Origin: CAWIJJ01 sp963836405
GTDB taxonomy: Bacteria > Acidobacteriota > Terriglobia > Bryobacterales > Bryobacteraceae
Length of the DNA stretch: 64,000 nt
NCBI GenBank assembly: GCA_963836405.1
Contig: CAWIJL010000007.1
Span: forward strand, 124,001-188,000
Reading direction: 5' to 3'
A program made the position numbers and the translations under genes. Positions within the stretch are counted from its first letter, which is position 1. Each line of letters begins with the position of its first letter. The notes under the pieces were generated by a model. That model ran no database searches. It was not told the DNA's origin and saw only the letters and a list, made by a program, of their open reading frames with translations. Of the stretch, positions 26,041-34,801 are shown one piece after another.

Positions 26041-28468
26041 TCAATCGGCGCGCAGCGCAATGGCCGGGTCGATCCGCGAAGCACGGCGCGCCGGCAGGTA
26101 CCCCGCGACGCCGGCCACCAGCGCCAGCAACACGGGCACGCCGATCACGGTCACCGGATCGCCCGGGGTCACCCCGAACAGCAATCCCTCGAATGCCCGT
26201 GCCAGTGCCCGCGATGCGATCGTCCCGATGGCCGCTCCCGACACGGCCAAGCCCAGCGTGCCCAGCACGATCCCCGCCTGAAGCCGTCCCACCGGAGCGC
26301 CGAGCGCCATGCGGATGCCGATCTCCTGCGTTCGCCGATTCACTCCGTAGGACACGACCCCGTATATCCCCAGGCTCGCCAGCAGCATCGCGAACAGGGC
26401 GAACCCGCCCAGCAGGATCGCCACGAACCGCCGCGGCGACACCGCCCGATCCACCAACTGCTGCAGCGTGCGGAAATCCTGTCCCGGCAGATTGGGCGCG
26501 ATATCCTTCAGGGAAGCCCGCACGCTCGCCGCCACCTGGGACGGGGGCAGCGAACTGCGCACCACCAAGTCCAGCGAGGAAAAATCGCGGCATTGCCGGA
26601 TCGGAATGTACATTTCCATCCCCGATCCCTGCTCCGGCGCCAAGTGACGCACATCCCCCACAACTCCCACCACGATCCGTTCGCCGCACGCTCGCATCAC
26701 CTGTCCGAGTGCGCTTACTCCCGGCCACAGTTTGTGGGCCAGAGTCTCATTGACGAGAATCGCGTTCCGGCTCTCCGGCGTGTCATGCCCGCTGAGATCT
26801 CGTCCTTCAACCAGTGGGAATTCCCATGGCTCCGATGTAGCCGTCCGTCACCACGCGCACGAACGCAATCGGGAACTGGCCGCGCGGGTAGGTCTGTCCT
26901 TTCGCGGGAGCGCCCCAACTGCGATTCCGTCCCAGGGGCAGAAAATCCGAGAGGCCGGCGGTCTGCACGCCAGGCAGCGCGCGGACCCGGCGCAACACTT
27001 CATCGAAATACGCATTCTGCTGCGGCTGGGTCCGGTATTGCGAATCCGGGTCCACCCGCATGGCCATCGCGTGTTCCGGGTGGAACCCAAGGTTCACGTC
27101 CAGCACCCGCTGGAAACTCCGCACCAGCAGTCCTGCCGCTACCAGGAGGACGCACGCGAAGGAAATCTCGGACACCACCAACGCATTGCGTACCCACTGG
27201 CCGCCCTTCGCGGTGGATCCGCGCGAGGCGTCCTTCAAAATGTCGTGCAGGGCACTCGAGGGGGTTAGCAGCGCGGGCGCGAGGCCGAAGATCACACCCG
27301 TCGCCACCGCCGCCAGCAGGCTGAACCCAAGCACGCTCGCATCCAGGCGAACGTTCGCCAGCAGTGGGATCTTCAGGCCTTGCAGGCTCGACATCAGCCG
27401 GGTCCCTCCCCACGCCAGCGCCACTCCCAGTACCGCCCCGCACCCGGAGAGCGTTAGTCCCTCGGTCAGCATCTGGCGAAACAGGCGCCACCGGCCCGCA
27501 CCCAGCGCGGTGCGCACCGCCAGTTCCTTCTGTCGCGTCGCGGTGCGCGCCAGCAGCAGGTTGGAGAGGTTCGCACATACGATCAACATCACCACCCCGA
27601 CCGCAATTGCCAGTACCAGCAGCGCCGGACGGATCCGTCCGCTCACGCGCTCCTTGAGCGGCGTCACGAACCCCTCGAAATCATTGCGCTCCGGATGTGC
27701 CTCCGCCATCCGGGGGGCCAGCGTGCGGATCTCCGCCTGCGCGCTCTGTACAGTGACGCCCGGCTTCAGCCGGCCCACGATCGCCATGGTGTTGCCCCAG
27801 CGATTGGTCTCCGGACTCAGCGGAAACGGCATGTAGAGATCGAAGTGGCTCCCCGGTGCGAAAACGCCGGCCATGTCGAAGCCTTCCGGCAGCACCCCAA
27901 CTACCGTGACCGGCTCTTCATTGATGGTGAGCGTCTTGCCCACGATTGCCGGATTCCCGGCGAACCGCCGCTCCCAGAACCCGTGGCTCAGCAACACCGC
28001 CTTCGGCCCGTTCCACTTGCACTCGTCCGCGGTGAACAGGCGCCCGATTTGTGGTTTGACCCCCAGCACCTGAAAAAAATTGTCGGAGACGGGCACGCCG
28101 CTCAACCGCTCCGGCTCGCCCTGTCCGCTGAGCAGGTTGTCGCCGACCCCGTAGAAGGCAAAGTATGCGCCCAGCGCCTGAAAGCTCCGGCTCTGTTCAC
28201 GCAGATCCAGGAGGTAGCCCACCTGCGTGGTCTGTCCCGAAAGGCCGCTGGAGTCATGATTCGCCACCCACACCAGGCGTTCGGGTTGCGCGAAGGGCAG
28301 CGGCCGCAGGAGCAGCGCATCCACCACGCTGAACACGGTAGCGCTCGCTCCGATGCCTAGCGCCACGATCGCCACCGCGAAGGTAGTGAAGCCGGCATCC
28401 CGGCGCAGTCCGCGTAGCGCGTATTTCAAATCCTGCCACAGGTCCGACACACTTGCGGTTTTCGCCAT
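26041..28468 (-). pseudogene. FtsX/MacB-like orphan permease (ADOP type), one frameshift
   Basis: An ABC permease-like membrane protein of about 808 residues after repair. The N-terminus LWQDLKYALRGLRRDAGFTT, then a first FtsX-like unit with a MacB-type periplasmic domain (about 80-280) and helices with ANLSNLLLARTATRQKELAV, then a second unit ending in NRRTQEIGIRMALGAPVGR. This duplicated layout without an ATPase gene nearby is the acidobacterial orphan permease family. One extra C at about 26821 (CCC for CC) breaks the frame at GIPLVEGRDLSGHDTPESRN. The start ATG at 28468 is divergent from the selenoprotein gene. Substrate and ATPase partner are unknown. Confidence 0.85.
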
Positions 28469-28582
28469 GCTTCCTATACTAGCCGCGTGCGATTTGGTTA
28501 CACAGGGGCCCAGCAGCGCCGAAAAAGCGGCGGTTGCGCGGGGGGAGGCGGGCGTGATAGCCTCGTCGCCACTGGAGGAAGA

Positions 28583-29128
28583 ATGAGAACGTTGACGAAC
28601 GCGCTGGCTATGGGTGCGCTTCTTGCGGCCTGCCTGTGCGCGCAGACGGTTCAGCCGCCGAAGACGCATTTGAAGGTAGGGGACATGGCTCCGGATTTTA
28701 CCCTGCCTTCGACGCAAGGCGGCCGGGTGACCCTGTCCGATTTTCGCGGCAAGAACGTCGTGGTGCTTGCCTTTTTCCCGGCAGCCTTCACAGGCGGCTG
28801 AACGAAGGAGTTTCTGGCATACCAGGCTGGTATTGCCAAATTCGACCAGGCAGACACGAAGGTATTTGGAATCAGCACCGATAACACTCCCTCCCAACGC
28901 GAATTCGCGGCCAAGAATAACATTACGGTCCCTTTCCTGAGCGACTTCGTGAAGCGCGAAGTGGCCACCGCATATGGTGTCCTGGCGGCCTCGGCGGGGG
29001 TGGCGAACCGCTCCACGTTCGTGATCGACACGGAAGGAAAGATCACCTACATCGAAGAGGGGAACACGGCGATTGACCCGACCGGGGCGACCGACGCGTG
29101 CAGCCGGGCGGCGCACAAAGCGAAATGA
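28583..29128 (+). CDS. Selenocysteine-containing peroxiredoxin, exported
   Basis: A PrxQ/AhpC-TSA-type peroxidase of 181 residues read through TGA at 28799-28801. The peroxidatic signature PxxxTxxC is PAAFTGG followed by the TGA codon (residue 73) and TKEFLAYQ, so the TGA stands exactly where the catalytic Cys belongs. The frame stays open and fully peroxiredoxin-like to 29128 (KVFGISTDNTPSQREFAAKN, VPFLSDFVKREVATAYGVL, STFVIDTEGKITYIEEG). Cys173 near the C-terminus could be a partner thiol. The start has a strong GGAGGA site. The N-terminus is a signal peptide ending LLAAC, a good lipobox, so it may act outside the cytoplasm. A SECIS-like hairpin follows the TGA. A plain nonsense mutation is the alternative. 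Confidence 0.8.
28815..28838 (+). promoter_or_regulatory. Bacterial SECIS-like hairpin for selenocysteine insertion
   Basis: The coding strand forms TGGCATACC (28815-28823) paired with GGTATTGCCA (28829-28838), nine pairs with one bulged base, and an AGGCT loop. Known bacterial SECIS elements lie just after the UGA and have a G in the first two loop positions with about 16-37 bases from UGA to loop. Here the loop starts 22 bases after the TGA and has G at position two. SelB would bind it to bring Sec-tRNA. Confidence 0.7.
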
Positions 29129-29153
29129 CTTAACTGAATATCCGCGATGCTGG

Positions 29154-29182
29154 TTGCGCGTTTTGTAGAACCGATTTAGAAT
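29154..29182 (+). promoter_or_regulatory. Promoter of tRNA-Pro
   Basis: TTGCGC (29154-29159) and TAGAAT (29177-29182) are separated by 17 bases, a good sigma-70-type pair, and lie 16 bases before the mature tRNA 5' end. Confidence 0.7.
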
Positions 29183-29198
29183 CAAAGACGTAGAATGT

Positions 29199-29275
29199 CG
29201 GGGCGTAGCGCAGCCTGGTAGCGCACCTGCCTTGGGCGCAGGGGGTCGGGCGTTCAAATCGCCCCGCCCCGACCA
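29199..29275 (+). tRNA. tRNA-Pro (anticodon TGG)
   Basis: A 77-base tRNA with an encoded CCA. Acceptor strands CGGGGCG and CGCCCCG pair. The D arm is GCGCAGCCTGGTAGCGC. The anticodon stem CCTGC/GCAGG encloses CTTGGGC, so the anticodon is TGG. The T arm is GGGCG-TTCAAAT-CGCCC. The 3' side borders the lower-GC defence genes, a common arrangement for insertions at tRNA genes, although no duplicate of the tRNA end was found downstream. Confidence 0.97.
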
Positions 29276-29643
29276 ATAAAATCAAGGGTTCCGTGAGATA
29301 AAGCAAATCAACCCGGACCCACCAGAAAGCCTTCCGAAAGCCAATCCACCCGAAAGCCAGCCGTTGGCCAATTCCCGAAAGCCCGGCGTGACCGCGCCCG
29401 GCCCGGCAACGCTCCGGCCGTCCGGCGCTCCTGTGGTGGCGCTGTGTGGGCGCGGCCGGTCCTAATCGCTGCCCGGTTTCCTGCCGATGAGTCCAGCAGG
29501 GAGGTTTCCAATAACCTCACGGGCAGTTGATGCCGGGCTTCTCTGGAGAATGCCACTTTCGGTCGAATTAAAGCAGATGCCCGCTTTCTGGCATAATGGA
29601 GAGTTCTCGTACACATTTTGGGGAGAGAAGTAAACGGACGCCC
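29276..29643 (+). other. Non-coding stretch between tRNA-Pro and the methyltransferase gene
   Basis: No convincing gene. It holds short direct repeats of CCGAAAGCC (see the separate entry) and, near the end, a CATAAT box at 29592-29597 about 47 bases before the methyltransferase ATG, which may be its -10 element. A 122-codon frame on the opposite strand looks like a chance frame. No integrase fragment is recognisable. Confidence 0.4.
29323..29383 (+). repeat. Short iterated CCGAAAGCC direct repeats
   Basis: CCGAAAGCC occurs at 29334-29342, 29350-29358 and 29375-29383, with a near copy CAGAAAGCC at 29323-29331. Spacing is irregular. They lie just after tRNA-Pro and could be protein binding sites or chance repetition. 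Confidence 0.4.
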
Positions 29644-30751
29644 ATGAAAAGCAAGGCGCTGAATCGAAGCATGCACGCTGCGAAGGAGACGAAGCAGGAC
29701 GAGTTCTACACTCAGATTTCAGACATCGAGAAGGAACTCAAACACTACGCAGCGCACTTCAAGGGCAAGTCGGTGTACTGCAACTGCGACGATCCGCGCA
29801 TCAGCAACTTCTTCCATTACTTCTCATACCGCTTCAAGCAGCTTGGCCTCAAGAAGCTCGTTGCTACCTGCTACAAGAATCAGGACCGTGATTTGTTCAG
29901 CCGGAATGATACTGAGCAGGCTATCTATCTCGAATACAGCGGAGGCAGCAATCAGTCCACCGTTCCTGACCCCGACAACATCGGTATCAAACACCTCAAG
30001 GGGGACGGTGATTTCCGAAGCGCGGAAACGGTAGCCCTTCTGAAGCAGGCTGACATTGTGATTACTAACCCTCCGTTTTCTCTATTTCGTGAGTACATTG
30101 CTCAACTGATTGAGCATGACAAGAAGTTCGTCATTGTCGGCAACCAAAACGCATTGAGCTATAAAGAAGTTTTCAAGCTCATCACTGAGAACAAGGTATG
30201 GCTCGGCCATCAGAGTGGCGACATGGCGTTCAAGGTGCCGGACTACTACGAAGCGCGAGAAACACGGTATTGGGTGGATGCCGACGGTCAGAAATGGAGA
30301 AGCATGGGCAATGCTTGCTGGTTTACAAATCTCGACATCGCCAAGCGCCACCAGGAACTGATCCTATACAAGAACTACCGCCCAGATGAGTATCCGACCT
30401 ACGCAAACTATGATGCAATCGAAGTCGGCAAGATAAGTGATATCCCTGTAGATTATGACGGGGCTATGGGCGTGCCGTTCGACTTTCCTTGACAAATATA
30501 ACCCGGATCAATTTGAACTCCTCGGCTCAAGTATGACGCTTGGAGGGTCGATGGCAGAAGTAGCTCAAAAGGGAACCTACCTACAGGGCGGTCCTCGTTT
30601 TTACCTTGCGAATGGAGACGGAAGCTACCGGCGTTTGTATGATCGAATCGTCATAAGACACCGTAAGAAGCCCACGAATTTGAACGATGAACATCGAGCT
30701 AAAGGAAATCACCGTCAGACAGCTGACAGACGGCTTCAAGGACAACGCTGA
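29644..30751 (+). pseudogene. EcoRI-family adenine DNA methyltransferase, one frameshift
   Basis: An adenine-specific DNA methyltransferase of the EcoRI family. The N-terminus SMHAAKETKQDEFYTQISDI is typical. The catalytic motif IV is NPPFSLFREYIAQL near residue 142, and RYWVDADGQKWRSMGNACWF lies near 220. The first frame ends at 30492 as DGAMGVPFDFP. The next frame continues as TFLDKYNPDQFELLG and ends in RIVIRHRK. One extra base near 30481 explains the break and gives GVPFTFLDKYN. Without the C-terminal part the enzyme may be inactive. Base composition is visibly less GC-rich than the flanks, suggesting transfer. It overlaps the start of the nuclease gene. Confidence 0.8.
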
Positions 30752-31768
30752 GGCTGGCGTTGTCGGCTATGGTGGCAAGCTTGATATACGGCCTCCTTAT
30801 CAACGGGAGTTTATATATAAGGACAAGCAACGCGATGCGGTGATTGATACAGTCCGGAAGGATTATCCGCTAAACGTGATGTATTGGGCGGTGCGCGAAG
30901 ACGACCATTACGAGGTGATCAACGGACAGCAGCGAACGCTCTCAGTGTGCCAGTACGTCAAGGGTGATTATTCGATTCAGGGCTTGGCATTTGACAATTT
31001 GCAGTCGGATCAGCGGGAGCAGATCATGGACTACAAGTTGATGATCTATTTCTGTTCCGGCACGGATAGCGAGAAGCTTGAGTGGTTCAAGACCATCAAC
31101 ATCGCGGGCGAGAAGCTCACAGATCAAGAACTGCGGAATGCCGTCTATGCAGGCCCCTGGACTGCTGACGCCAAACGGTACTTTAGTAAGAATGGCTGTG
31201 CGGCGTATGGGCTCGCGAAAGACTATCTCAAGGGAACGCCGATTAGGCAGGATTACCTCGAAACAGCTATCGCTTGGCAGGCGGATGGAAAGATCGTAGA
31301 GTATATGTCGGCGCATCAGCACGATGAGAATGCGTCACCGCTGTGGCATTATTTCCAGAGCGTTATCGGCTGGGTGAAAGCCACGTTTCCGAAGTACCGG
31401 AGGGAGATGAAGGGGGTCGCATGGGGTCCACTCTACAACAAGTTTAAAGACAAGCCATTCGACACGGATAAGCTGGAAACACGGGTCGCGCAATTGATGA
31501 TGGACGAAGATGTGGGGAGCAAGCCGGGGATTTACTCATACGTCCTGGACGGAGAAGAAAGACACCTGAACATCCGCGCGTTCTCCGACAACATGAAACG
31601 AGAGGCGTACGAGAGGCAAAAGGGGAGTGCCCGAAGTGCGAGAAGCACTGGGAATTGAGTGAGATGGAAGGCGATCACATCAAGCCTTGGCATGAGGGCG
31701 GAAAGACTATCGCGGCGAACTGCCAAATGTTGTGTAAGGACGACAATCGGAAGAAATCAGGGAAATGA
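30687..31768 (+). pseudogene. DUF262-HNH endonuclease, one frameshift before the HNH domain
   Basis: The N-terminal DUF262 (GmrSD-N/ParB-like NTPase) domain shows DIRPPYQREFIYKDKQRDAV and the signature VINGQQRTLSVCQYV near residue 75. The first frame ends at 31658. A second frame carries the missing HNH nuclease: CPKCEKHWELSEMEGDHIKP, WHEGGKTIAANCQMLCK, then a stop at 31768. One missing base near 31623 separates them; restored, the protein has about 360 residues. DUF262-HNH proteins act in defence against foreign DNA. Next to the EcoRI-type methyltransferase, this looks like the restriction half of a modification-restriction pair. It overlaps the methyltransferase reading frame by 65 bases. 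Confidence 0.75.
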
Positions 31769-31843
31769 ATTCTCCGACAAGGCTGTGCCCCCGTACTCCG
31801 CGCTCAGGCGCGAAAAATAACGGGCGCTGCGAGCCATAAAAAG

Positions 31844-31874
31844 AGGGTGCCCGGAATGCAAAACCGGACACCCT
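31844..31874 (-). terminator. Intrinsic terminator
   Basis: AGGGTGCCCGG (31844-31854) pairs with CCGGACACCCT (31864-31874) with one mismatch. On the minus strand the hairpin is followed by CTTTTTATGG, so it ends transcription of the small gene at 31909-32089. Confidence 0.75.
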
Positions 31875-31908
31875 TGAGGTAAAGGAACCAACAGCAGCAG
31901 GAGGAAAG

Positions 31909-32089
31909 TCAGTTCACGTTGTGGAGCCGCGCCCTGCGCAACGTCCGGAGGAAGGCCCGGCGCTCCGCTGCGGCGTCCCACTCCGGCGCGGCCGTCACGC
32001 CATAGAGCTTCCGCAGCAACTCCCTGACAGAGACACGCGTCGCGCGGCCATTCCGGCACCGGCAGAAGATACCCGTCCCGACGCACCAT
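31909..32089 (-). pseudogene. Small protein of unknown function, apparently frameshifted
   Basis: Two frames join into a plausible protein of about 60 residues: VRRDGYLLPVPEWPRDA from the ATG at 32089, then VSVRELLRKLYGVTAAPEWD and AERRAFLRTLRRARLHNVN to the TGA at 31909-31911. One extra base near 32035 is needed. The second part has a strong amphipathic helical pattern, possibly a DNA-binding or adaptor helix pair. A terminator follows on the same strand, which supports a real transcription unit. I do not recognise a family. Confidence 0.4.
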
Positions 32090-32266
32090 GGCGAGTGCCG
32101 ATCACTTTGCCGCCTTCTTCACGATCTTCAGCGCCACGAAGCTATAATAAGCTCGGAATTTCATGTTATTGCCCTGGGCGACGCTTCCCAACGGCACGCG
32201 TAGTTCCGATGACCGGCAATGCGCCGGATTAGTCTCCATGCATATGTGGTTTTTCGAGGTTCGATC

Positions 32267-33358
32267 ATGAAGCTTCTTGTTCCCGCGGCATTTCTATTTG
32301 CGCTCCTCCTTACCCCCGGTGCCGGCCGCTCCCAAACTACCCCGCCAGATCCCAAACGCGCTGCGGAATTCATTACCAATGCCGCCGCCGGAGTCAAGGC
32401 GCTCCAGACCTGGTACGGCGAGGAGAAGGGCCTTTGGACAACCACGAACTGGTGGAATGCCGCAAACGGCGTGACGATGCTGGCCGAGTACGCCAAAATG
32501 AGCGACTCGCCGGATCTCCGCCCCATCCTGGCCAATACCTTCGAACGCAATTCCAGCAAGAATTTCCTGAACGAGTATTACGACGATCAAGGCTGGTGGG
32601 CGCTGGGCTGGGCAGGCACTTATGAATTGACCCACGATGCCCGCTATCTCGACATGGCGGAGACGATCTTTGCCGACATGGCTAAGGGCTGGGACGATAC
32701 GTGCGGCGGCGGCATCTGGTGGAAGAAGCCGAAACAGTACAAGAACGCCATCGCCAACGAGCTATTCCTGTCGGTGGCCGCGAAGCTGGCGAGCCTGACA
32801 TCCGATGCGCAAAAGCGCGCCACCTACCTGGATTGGGCGCAGCGCGAATGGAAGTGGTTTTCGGCATCCGGCATGATCAATGCCGACAACCTGGTGAACG
32901 ACGGGCTGGATGCGTCGTGCAAGAACAACAAACGGACCACCTGGACATACAATCAAGGCGTGATTCTGGGCGGCCTGACGGTGTTGTCGAAACTCACCGG
33001 CGACACCAAGCCGCTGGAGGCAGCGCAGTCGATCGCATTGTCCGCCATCTCGCGCCTCACCGACCTGGATGGCGTGCTCCACGATCCCTGCGAGCCCGCG
33101 CGCTGCGGCAACGATGCTCCGCAGTTCAAGGGCATTTTCGTGCGCAACCTCGCGGTGCTGAATGCGGCCGCGCCGGCGCCGGGGTATCGCGCGTTTCTGC
33201 GCCGGAATGCCGAGAGCATCTGGAAGAACCGGGATGCGGAGAACCGCCTGGGATTGGTATGGTCCGGGCCTTCCGAATTGAAGACCGCCGCCACCCAGAT
33301 ATCCGCGCTGGACGCGCTGGTGGCCGCAGCCGCGGCGGAAGGCGCTGCCAGGAAATAG
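32267..33358 (+). CDS. Secreted GH76-type glycoside hydrolase (alpha-1,6-mannanase-like)
   Basis: A 363-residue exported (alpha/alpha)6-barrel hydrolase. The ATG at 32267 gives a signal peptide (KLLVPAAFLFALLLTPGAG). The GH76 catalytic pair Asp-Asp is in NEYYDDQGWWALGWAGTYEL at residues 106-107. Other family features are LWTTTNWWNAANGVTMLAEY, CGGGIWWKK, NELFLSVAAKLA and WTYNQGVILGGL. GH76 enzymes cut alpha-1,6-mannan backbones. An upstream in-frame ATG at 32219 is less likely. Two DUF1593 genes and a TonB receptor lie on the opposite strand further on, so this may be part of a glycan-use locus. Confidence 0.9.
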   Translation: MKLLVPAAFLFALLLTPGAGRSQTTPPDPKRAAEFITNAAAGVKALQTWYGEEKGLWTTTNWWNAANGVTMLAEYAKMSDSPDLRPILANTFERNSSKNFLNEYYDDQGWWALGWAGTYELTHDARYLDMAETIFADMAKGWDDTCGGGIWWKKPKQYKNAIANELFLSVAAKLASLTSDAQKRATYLDWAQREWKWFSASGMINADNLVNDGLDASCKNNKRTTWTYNQGVILGGLTVLSKLTGDTKPLEAAQSIALSAISRLTDLDGVLHDPCEPARCGNDAPQFKGIFVRNLAVLNAAAPAPGYRAFLRRNAESIWKNRDAENRLGLVWSGPSELKTAATQISALDALVAAAAAEGAARK

Positions 33359-33385
33359 CGCGATAGCATCTCCCCACCCCAACCT

Positions 33386-34798
33386 TCACGGGTAAACCGT
33401 GACAATGACGCGCCGGTACCGGGTGAGCGGCGGCGCTCCCCGATCGGTTACCGCCAGTACAATGTGCATGGTTTCCGGCTTGGCGACCTTCGGCGCCGTG
33501 AACCACGCCTTCACCTGGGACGCACCGTCGATCGTCAGCGGAGCGCCTGTCCGTCCGTTCGATAAGGCCAGCGTGCCGGGCTCGCCGTAATAAAACCATT
33601 GGTAGGAGAGGGCGTTGCCATCAGGGTCGGAGGACCCCTCCGCGCTCAGATTCACACGCTCCCCGGAGCGGGCCTCGAGTTCGGCGGGATGAGCCAGCTT
33701 CACCAGAGGCGGGTGGTTGGCCTCCGCATACGGCTTGATCGTCCAATCCATGCGTGCGGAGAAATCGTTCTGGTACGCCGATCGCCAGCGCCAGATCGTG
33801 GCCTTGTTGCTCTGGTGCCACTCCCCGTCTGCGCCCGGCACCTCGTCCTCCGCATCGCTCCAGAACGGGCGAGTCTCCGGCTCTTGCAGCCACTTTCGGT
33901 AACGCGGCGTGTAGAACTCGTAGCGGCCGCCCCAACTTCCCCAGTCGGGATGCTCCGGACTCCCCAAGCCGTTGTCGATGAGATAGAGAAACGTCGGAGT
34001 GTCGCCCTCCATCAGGAACTTCGCCGCCGGATACTCCGCTCCGAGTGCTCCCTTGCTGCGGACGTTCTTCTCCAGCCATGGATTGTCTACAAGGCTGAAG
34101 TCCGCTCCGGTGAAACGGCCGTGGAACTTATCTCCGCTGATGCCGCTCCAGGTGGCCTGATGGTAGGCGCCGCCCGAATGGATGCCCGGGCTTGCGATGT
34201 AGAACAGTGCCGGAAATGTTTTGCGGATCCAGGGTCCGCTGTCGTCCTGGTCGGATATCGTATAGACGCGCAGCCGCGATGTGAACCGCTCGACATCGTC
34301 TGGCGAGCGTGTCGCCCGCACTTTCCAGAGCGCCTGCGCCAAAACGTTCGGCCCTCCCCAAACCAGCACCCACACCGGCCGGGGGTCGTTGCGATCTACC
34401 GCTTGAATCACGAGTTCCGAGCCAGGCGAGTCCTTCCCTTCCCCCACCGCCGCCATGCCGAAGGCCGGACGGCCTTCGCGCAAAACCGAAAGCAGGGCGG
34501 AAGCTTCCGGAAAACCCGGCTCGTGTTTCAGCAGGTTGTCACGCACCTTTCCGTAAGCTTCCACGGTCTGGCGGATGCGCCATACGGCTGTCTTGTCGCG
34601 CTGGTGCACGGAGGTCGTGGCCACCAACCCTTCCACGTCCCACTGGTTCGAGTACGCGAGGAACCGCACCATCGATTCGGCGTCGTCCGGTTCGTTTTCG
34701 ATGTCGGTGAGGACGATCACCCGCGGCCGCGTCTGCGCCGTGATTGTGGAAGTGCCGCAAATGGCAGCCATGCCGAGCAGAACGAGCAGGTGTTTCAT
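33386..34798 (-). CDS. Exported DUF1593 nucleoside-hydrolase-like protein
   Basis: A 470-residue protein with a signal peptide (KHLLVLLGMAAICGTSTITA). The N-terminal DUF1593 domain resembles nucleoside hydrolases, with the calcium-binding Asp cluster RVIVLTDIENEPDDAESMVR near residue 25 and VWVLVWGGPNVLAQAL near 145. The C-terminal about 90 residues form a beta-sandwich (EARSGERVNLSAEGSSDPDG). The family is linked to polysaccharide degradation and probably cuts a glycosidic or ribosyl bond; the substrate is unproven. The start lies three bases after the stop of a second DUF1593 gene, so both are in one operon. Confidence 0.9.
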   Translation of the reverse strand: MKHLLVLLGMAAICGTSTITAQTRPRVIVLTDIENEPDDAESMVRFLAYSNQWDVEGLVATTSVHQRDKTAVWRIRQTVEAYGKVRDNLLKHEPGFPEASALLSVLREGRPAFGMAAVGEGKDSPGSELVIQAVDRNDPRPVWVLVWGGPNVLAQALWKVRATRSPDDVERFTSRLRVYTISDQDDSGPWIRKTFPALFYIASPGIHSGGAYHQATWSGISGDKFHGRFTGADFSLVDNPWLEKNVRSKGALGAEYPAAKFLMEGDTPTFLYLIDNGLGSPEHPDWGSWGGRYEFYTPRYRKWLQEPETRPFWSDAEDEVPGADGEWHQSNKATIWRWRSAYQNDFSARMDWTIKPYAEANHPPLVKLAHPAELEARSGERVNLSAEGSSDPDGNALSYQWFYYGEPGTLALSNGRTGAPLTIDGASQVKAWFTAPKVAKPETMHIVLAVTDRGAPPLTRYRRVIVTVYP

Positions 34799-34801
34799 CG
34801 A

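Noticed and set aside
28799..28801. TGA in the peroxiredoxin treated as a simple nonsense mutation or sequencing error
   Set aside because: It hits exactly the catalytic codon, the frame is otherwise perfect on both sides, and a hairpin with SECIS geometry follows. It is kept as an alternative explanation, not as the preferred one.
29308..29676. 122-codon minus-strand frame between tRNA-Pro and the methyltransferase
   Set aside because: Overlaps the methyltransferase start, no motif, atypical composition.
29199..32266. Duplicate of the tRNA-Pro 3' end as an attachment site downstream of the defence genes
   Set aside because: I looked for the last bases of the tRNA up to about 32.3 kb and found no copy, so island boundaries cannot be set.
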